From: Pseudomonadota bacterium
GTDB lineage: Bacteria > Bdellovibrionota > Oligoflexia > Oligoflexales > Oligoflexaceae
Assembly: GCA_029556045.1 (NCBI GenBank)
Contig: JAKQGS010000471.1
Span: forward strand, 1-10,560
Reading direction: 5' to 3'
DNA length: 10,560 nt
Made by a program: the position numbers and the translations under genes. The notes under the pieces are model-generated. The model was not told the origin of the DNA. It ran no database searches and saw nothing but the letters and a program-made list of their open reading frames with translations. This document shows positions 6,540-10,560 of this stretch, in pieces (positions within the stretch are counted from its first letter, which is position 1; every line of letters starts with the position of its first letter).

Positions 6540-7316
6540 GTGGTATCTCATCTCGTCGCAACCGTTCCCCCGAACAGCCCCGACTGGTCCCAGTGGTTGA
6601 TTGTGGTGCCGGCCCGCATGGCGTCCACCCGTTTACCCCGGAAACCTCTGGCGGATCTGAAGGGCAAACCCCTGATCATCCGTGTTTATGAGCGCCTTCG
6701 CTCCTTGACCGAAGCAGGAGCGAAGGTCGTGGTGGCCACTGATGCTCAAGAAATACTCAACTGCTGCCAAGTCTTTAATGTACCGGCCGTCATGACCCGC
6801 ACCGAACATACCAGTGGCACCGATCGTTGTTGGGAAGTTGCCTCCACCCATTCCCAACCCTTCGTCATGAACGTGCAAGGGGATGAGCCTTTTGTGGATG
6901 TCGGCGATCTCACCCGATTGGCCTCCGTTTTTTGCCAAAACCCCAAACCACCCATGGCAACATTGATCTTTCGGAATTCCCACTCCACCGCCTTTGCCAA
7001 TCCCAATGTGGTGAAGGCGGTCTGCGGGTTTGATGGGATGGCCCTCTATTTTTCCCGCGCTGGTGTACCGGTCACCCGCAATCCGGATCCCCGCGATGAA
7101 TTTATATTTTGGCAACACCTCGGTGTTTATGCCTTTCAAAAAGAGACATTGGCCCGCTTCTGCGCCCTACCTCCCAGCCCCCTGGAACGAAGGGAGTCCC
7201 TGGAGCAGCTGCGAGCCCTGGAAAATCACATCGCCATTCGCTTGGTGGAAGCGCAATCCCCTTCCCTCGGTATTGATACTCCCGAAGACCTAGAGGCAGC
7301 ACGTGAACGAATTTAG
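6540..7316 (+). CDS. kdsB: CMP-KDO synthetase (3-deoxy-manno-octulosonate cytidylyltransferase)
   Basis: KdsB joins CTP and 3-deoxy-D-manno-octulosonate (KDO) to give CMP-KDO and pyrophosphate in the cytoplasm, activating KDO for the lipid A core of LPS. The GTG at 6540 with TAGGAG gives 258 residues, close to the usual 245-255; about 18 residues precede the first conserved strand. Family motifs appear in order: VVPARMASTRLPRKPL (22-37, nucleotide loop), HTSGTDR (90-96), NVQGDEP (111-117, with the metal-binding Asp), NPNVVK (154-159), HLGVYAF (193-199), LEQLRALE (221-228) and IDTPEDL (245-251). The position usually Gly in S-T-R-L-P-G-K-P is Arg34. The last 14 nt overlap the start of the peptidase/barrel gene, and its stop lies inside the left arm of an inverted repeat. 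It is probably the first gene of an operon with that gene and aroC. Confidence 0.96.
   Translation: MVSHLVATVPPNSPDWSQWLIVVPARMASTRLPRKPLADLKGKPLIIRVYERLRSLTEAGAKVVVATDAQEILNCCQVFNVPAVMTRTEHTSGTDRCWEVASTHSQPFVMNVQGDEPFVDVGDLTRLASVFCQNPKPPMATLIFRNSHSTAFANPNVVKAVCGFDGMALYFSRAGVPVTRNPDPRDEFIFWQHLGVYAFQKETLARFCALPPSPLERRESLEQLRALENHIAIRLVEAQSPSLGIDTPEDLEAARERI
7293..7296 (+). promoter_or_regulatory. Ribosome binding site of peptidase/barrel gene
   Basis: GAGG lies inside the 3' end of kdsB, 6 nt before the GTG at 7303. It supports that start, which no in-frame ATG nearby competes with, and suggests coupling to kdsB translation. It sits just outside the inverted repeat that begins at the start codon. 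Confidence 0.6.
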
Positions 7317-7451
7317 AAGCCATCTCACCAATACGCTGGCGTTGTTGCTTGGTCGGCTCCGGTCCTCATTGAGGCCTGTCTCAACTGCGGTCCTCCCCTC
7401 CCGCGCGCCTAGCCATCCCATTGATGAGCTGGCTTCTCGAAACTCATTCAT
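7303..7451. repeat. Imperfect inverted repeat across kdsB stop and peptidase start
   Basis: The left arm at 7303-7332 matches the reverse complement of the right arm at 7420-7451 at 25 of 30 positions with a 2-nt bulge. The matching core reads AGAAGCCATCTCACCAAT on the left and AGAAGCCAGCTCATCAAT on the minus strand of the right. As RNA this would form a long stem around an 87-nt loop, with 25 Watson-Crick pairs and one G-U. The left arm contains the GTG start of the peptidase gene and the TAG stop of kdsB. Taken with the direct repeat, it suggests a small inserted element or a rearrangement. Confidence 0.8.
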
Positions 7452-10449
7452 CAATACACTGGCGTTGTTGCTGGGACTGAGCTGCACCACGTCGGCCTGG
7501 GGGCTACCCATAAATTTTGGTCGACCGCACGGCGATTTGGAATACCAGGAGCTGAAGGGCGACAACTTTATCCTCTATCACGATGCCCGCACGCCGCAGG
7601 AGGCCAAGGGCATCATGGTGTCACTCGAAGCGGCACGCCCCCATTATGAACGTTGGCTGTCAGTCAGACGGGAACGTCCGCTGCCGGTGGTGATTTCCGC
7701 TGTCACAGACAATGCGTCATTTGCGAACTTCATCACCGATGCTGTGGAATTGCAATCGATGGGCATGGGGGGGCGGGATCTGGCCTGGCACGAATACACC
7801 CATAGCACCATGTATCGACACCTGGACAATTGGTTCGGACCCACTGGCTCCATTCTACATTTACCCTGGATGCCCGCGTGGTGGATTGAAGGACTGGCGG
7901 AAGCTCTCAGTGTCTCTGTCGGCTCCGACCTGCAGGCCGGCATTGAAAAGTTGCATGTGGCGACCCAGAGCTGGCCTTCCTACGACAAGCTGCATGCCTT
8001 GTACAACAAAGGGGCCTTTACCCTCGAGGGTTATGCCACGGCCGGTGCGTTTGTTACCTATCTGCTACGGACATATGGCGCCGATAAACTACCGCGGGTG
8101 ATGCAGGACTTTTACCACTATTCCATGCCGTGGTACTGGCCTTGGGCTGCCATTCCATGGGTGAACGACTTCATGCCCATGGATGCGGCGTTGCGCAACT
8201 GGACCGGCAAATCAGGGCGCGAGCTTTATGAGGAATACCAACAAGCCGCTGCACACTATTGGCGCGCCCGGATGGAACAGGACTTTACCACGGCCCTAAA
8301 AGATCAAAAGTTCGCCACCTTTTCCCACTCCCACGGCCTCGATACGGAGGGGGATCGGATTCTGAATGTATTGACGGACGACGATGGTGCCGTTGAAGTG
8401 GAGCTGGAAGGTAAATTCTGGCGGGATCAATGGGATTTGATCACCACCTGGGAAAAACGCGGCATTATGCCCCCAGATCTTTATTACGCACGGATTATGA
8501 ATCACGACCTGCGCTTGTTTGTGGACGCTAAGCAGGATGATGATTTAAAGACCACCTACCGCATCCTCCGGCAGATGCAGCCCAAAGATGATCCCTTTAC
8601 GGTGGTGGAGCGATCTGGTTACATTGAGAGGCTATTTTTAACCCCGCAACATATCCTGTGGTTGGAACACGATAAAGAATTTTCGCGGCTCTGCCAGATT
8701 GATCGTGCGGACATTCTCAAACGGACGGGATCCCCCCTCGGAGCAGAAAAGATTTCCTGCCCGGTTCAATCCCGCTATCCCGAACGTTTAGCTTATCTGG
8801 GTCAAAACAAAATCCAGGATCCGGGATCTAAGGTTTATTTCACCCGCGACATCTGGATATCCCGCGGCACGGAAACTCTGCGGGGTGATCATTATCAGGT
8901 GGAGATCTGGCACGCCGACCAGCACCAGGGAGAGAGTCGGCCCCTGAATGATCTGGCGAAACCCATCGCTGTTGCCCCCATCAACGGCTCCACCTGGGAA
9001 TTGGTAGCCTCCCACTCCCAGAGATTTCTTCGGCTAAGGGACCCCAAGGGATCATGCCAAAAAGAAATTCCTCTGGCAGTCCACGCGACCCGCCTCTTTG
9101 GACTCGCCAACGGCAAGGTGGTGATGCCTTTTTATTACAAACAAAGGGAAGGCATACTGGTGGTGGATCCTGCCACATTACCCAGCGGGCCATGCAGCCT
9201 GCTACCAGGTCCGACATCCCCCACCCTTTACGCCATGCAGCAACCAAACGAAATTTCACTGAGTGAAGCCATTATCAAAGGCTCCACGTGGCATCTTCCG
9301 CAGGAGGGGGAAACCTCACAGGCCCGCCAAACGGTGTCTCAATCCGCCCCCATCCACCAGGAGCCCCTGCCCCAGGTGCTGCCTCTCAGTTCCCGCGAGG
9401 CCGCCTGGCGTGGCCGCCCGGTTTTTGGATTCCCCTGGATCGGAGCGGATGCCCTGGGAAATCAGCTGGGAATGATCTCTGTCCCCCTGATGGATCATAT
9501 GCAGGATGAAACCGTACGCCTCAGCCTGCTCTACGGGGTGGAAAGCCGCTATCCCTCGACGGAATTAAGTTTTTATACCAGCCGCTTCCGCACCACCTGG
9601 CAGTTTGATCTTTTCCGTTATCAAACGTTCAACGGAACCTACCGCAATCCCACCACCAACCTCAGTGAAGTTCTCTATTATGATGAACGGGGTGGTCGCA
9701 TAACGGCGGGACGCTCAATGCCCACCTGGAATATGGATATTGATTATGGGGTGAAATCCTCCCACCTGGAACCTTATCTCGGACCAAGACGGGTGCGTCA
9801 GGGACAACTGAACGAGTTTTTCCTGAACTTCAGCCATGGAAAGAGATTCCGCTCCTTCACCTGGTCCAATTCCCTCAGCCTGGCGGCCACATCGGAGGAG
9901 ATCAATGACAATTTCGACTACAACAAAATCGGTCTCGGCACCACCCTCAGCAAGGGCATTCCCATGGGGGACCGCTCTTCAACGTTGAGTCTGGGATTGA
10001 ATGGCAGCCGCACCCGCGGCAAGAAGACGCTGTTTTTGCGGGAGTTTTACCGCCCATTGAAAACTTTTGTTCCCGGTAGTGGTGGTGGGCTTAACGAGAT
10101 TAACGTCGGCCTCACTGGTCCCGGTTATTTAACCAACGCACAATATGGCGATAATCAGGCCCGCGCCAAAGCCTCATGGACCGTTCCTTTGGTGGAGGAT
10201 CTGGAAAAACTGGTGGGCATTTTTTACTTGCAAAGGTTGGACTTTACCGCATTTTTCAACTATGGAGGAGCGTGGTATGGATCGGATTTACCGACCACCG
10301 ATCGCCTCCTGAAAGCCCATGGGTACAATCTCGACCTGCAATCCGATATCAAAGGATTGACAGTTAATTTGGGTCTAGGGACCGGACAGGTGATCGGGCA
10401 TGCCTTTGAGGTGTATTTCCTCTTTGGTTTTGATGCCCTCATAAATTGA
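7303..10449 (+). CDS. HExxH metallopeptidase-like protein with C-terminal outer-membrane barrel
   Basis: A 1048-residue exported protein, read as three parts. A peptidase MA-like (gluzincin) domain is at about 85-330: HEYTH (163-167) is the HExxH zinc/catalytic motif and E196 in WIEGLAEALS, 29 residues on, is the likely third ligand. Residues about 410-690 are strand-rich with Trp/Tyr/Asp-Gly turns and may be a degenerate beta-propeller. From about 706 (PVFGFPWIG) to the C-terminus are alternating aromatic/hydrophobic strands with polar loops, as in an outer-membrane barrel resembling surface-antigen (D15-like) barrels; it ends FEVYFLFGFDALIN. The N-terminus is odd: LTNTLALLLG (8-17) recurs as INTLALLLG (50-58), the second followed by LSCTTSAWG, a plausible signal-peptide end. 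The GTG at 7303 has GAGG 6 nt before it and overlaps kdsB by 14 nt; aroC follows after 15 nt. The role is unknown: it could degrade or process proteins at the outer membrane. Peptidase motif confident, barrel likely, propeller tentative. Confidence 0.85.
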   Translation: MNEFRSHLTNTLALLLGRLRSSLRPVSTAVLPSRAPSHPIDELASRNSFINTLALLLGLSCTTSAWGLPINFGRPHGDLEYQELKGDNFILYHDARTPQEAKGIMVSLEAARPHYERWLSVRRERPLPVVISAVTDNASFANFITDAVELQSMGMGGRDLAWHEYTHSTMYRHLDNWFGPTGSILHLPWMPAWWIEGLAEALSVSVGSDLQAGIEKLHVATQSWPSYDKLHALYNKGAFTLEGYATAGAFVTYLLRTYGADKLPRVMQDFYHYSMPWYWPWAAIPWVNDFMPMDAALRNWTGKSGRELYEEYQQAAAHYWRARMEQDFTTALKDQKFATFSHSHGLDTEGDRILNVLTDDDGAVEVELEGKFWRDQWDLITTWEKRGIMPPDLYYARIMNHDLRLFVDAKQDDDLKTTYRILRQMQPKDDPFTVVERSGYIERLFLTPQHILWLEHDKEFSRLCQIDRADILKRTGSPLGAEKISCPVQSRYPERLAYLGQNKIQDPGSKVYFTRDIWISRGTETLRGDHYQVEIWHADQHQGESRPLNDLAKPIAVAPINGSTWELVASHSQRFLRLRDPKGSCQKEIPLAVHATRLFGLANGKVVMPFYYKQREGILVVDPATLPSGPCSLLPGPTSPTLYAMQQPNEISLSEAIIKGSTWHLPQEGETSQARQTVSQSAPIHQEPLPQVLPLSSREAAWRGRPVFGFPWIGADALGNQLGMISVPLMDHMQDETVRLSLLYGVESRYPSTELSFYTSRFRTTWQFDLFRYQTFNGTYRNPTTNLSEVLYYDERGGRITAGRSMPTWNMDIDYGVKSSHLEPYLGPRRVRQGQLNEFFLNFSHGKRFRSFTWSNSLSLAATSEEINDNFDYNKIGLGTTLSKGIPMGDRSSTLSLGLNGSRTRGKKTLFLREFYRPLKTFVPGSGGGLNEINVGLTGPGYLTNAQYGDNQARAKASWTVPLVEDLEKLVGIFYLQRLDFTAFFNYGGAWYGSDLPTTDRLLKAHGYNLDLQSDIKGLTVNLGLGTGQVIGHAFEVYFLFGFDALIN
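7325..7474 (+). repeat. 28-nt direct repeat, 123-nt period, inside signal region
   Basis: Bases 7325-7352 and 7448-7475 match at 25 of 28 positions; both contain CTGGCGTTGTTGCT. The offset is exactly 123 nt, or 41 codons, so both copies encode the same hydrophobic N-T-L-A-L-L-L-G segment in the peptidase/barrel protein. The segment between has no stop in the coding frame, nor in one minus-strand frame. This may be one unit of a dispersed or tandem repeat element present elsewhere in the genome, which I cannot check. Confidence 0.85.
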
Positions 10450-10464
10450 TGAGAGATGATATCC

Positions 10465-10560
10465 ATGAGCGCCAATAGTTACGGCCGCATATTTCGTATA
10501 ACAACGTTTGGAGAATCCCATGGCGGCGCTGTGGGGGTGGTGATCGACGGATGTCCACCG
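10465..10560 (+). CDS. aroC: Chorismate synthase, N-terminal part
   Basis: The 32 visible residues begin [20 protein letters not shown] and continue [12 protein letters not shown], the highly conserved chorismate synthase N-terminus (N-S-x-G-x-x-F-R-x-T-T-x-G-E-S-H-G, with V-I-D-G-C-P-P), including the catalytic-region His of GESHG. The enzyme makes chorismate from EPSP with reduced FMN, the last step of the shikimate pathway, in the cytoplasm. The ATG at 10465 lies 15 nt after the stop of the barrel protein and has a weak GAGAG at 10451-10455; an in-frame ATG at 10456 has no spaced ribosome site. It is probably co-transcribed with the genes before it, although metabolically unrelated. The window ends inside the gene. 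Confidence 0.95.
   Translation, partial: MSANSYGRIFRITTFGESHGGAVGVVIDGCPP

Noticed and set aside
7303..7486. Lipoprotein signal in the peptidase/barrel protein (Cys at residue 61)
   Set aside because: The residue three before the Cys is Gly, not Leu/Val/Ile, so the lipobox does not fit; Sec cleavage after the TTSA/AWG region is more likely.
7290..7565. Minus-strand open frame of 91 codons across the repeat element
   Set aside because: It may be of interest as a peptide encoded by the repeat, since it contains two N-N-A-S-V-L segments, but it lies in the peptidase/kdsB junction and has no clear ribosome site; it is more likely a by-product of the repeat.

Overview
The window looks like a piece of chromosome from a Gram-negative bacterium, probably a proteobacterium of moderate GC content; the exact lineage cannot be read from it. 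The signs are a CMP-KDO synthetase (kdsB), a family 9 glycosyltransferase of the LPS heptosyltransferase type, a large protein with an apparent outer-membrane barrel, two Sec-exported M16 peptidase-family proteins and an alternative sigma factor with a membrane anti-sigma partner. The theme is the cell envelope. There is no tRNA, rRNA, CRISPR array, transposase or phage gene.

Layout. Positions 1-648 (+) hold the 3' part of an unrecognised gene. A strong hairpin terminator at 707-741 separates it from a convergent minus-strand cluster. Read in its own direction, that cluster runs: active-type M16 peptidase (4856-3513), catalytically degenerate M16 partner (3516-2104, ATGA overlap), GT9 glycosyltransferase (2088-1042, 15-nt gap) and a small acidic orphan protein (965-759). 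Upstream of it lies a second minus-strand unit: a short ECF-type sigma factor (6383-5934) and a single-pass anti-sigma-like protein (5907-5053), closed by two consecutive hairpins (5018-5039 and 4961-4990). Divergent from the sigma gene is a tight plus-strand operon: kdsB (6540-7316), a 1048-residue HExxH metallopeptidase/propeller-like/barrel protein (7303-10449, overlapping kdsB by 14 nt), then aroC (from 10465, cut by the window end).

How they may work together. KdsB activates KDO for the LPS inner core and the GT9 enzyme probably adds a heptose-type sugar. The M16 pair looks like a two-chain periplasmic peptidase with its active site split between the chains. The sigma/anti-sigma pair, beside these envelope genes, could report envelope state, but no target promoter was identified.

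The most unusual structure is at 7303-7474, the kdsB/peptidase junction. A 28-nt sequence occurs twice exactly 123 nt (41 codons) apart, in frame, so the peptidase N-terminus carries two copies of the same hydrophobic segment. The same place holds an imperfect 30/32-nt inverted repeat whose left arm contains the kdsB stop and the peptidase start codon. This looks like a small repeat element that has become part of a coding sequence and may control translation.
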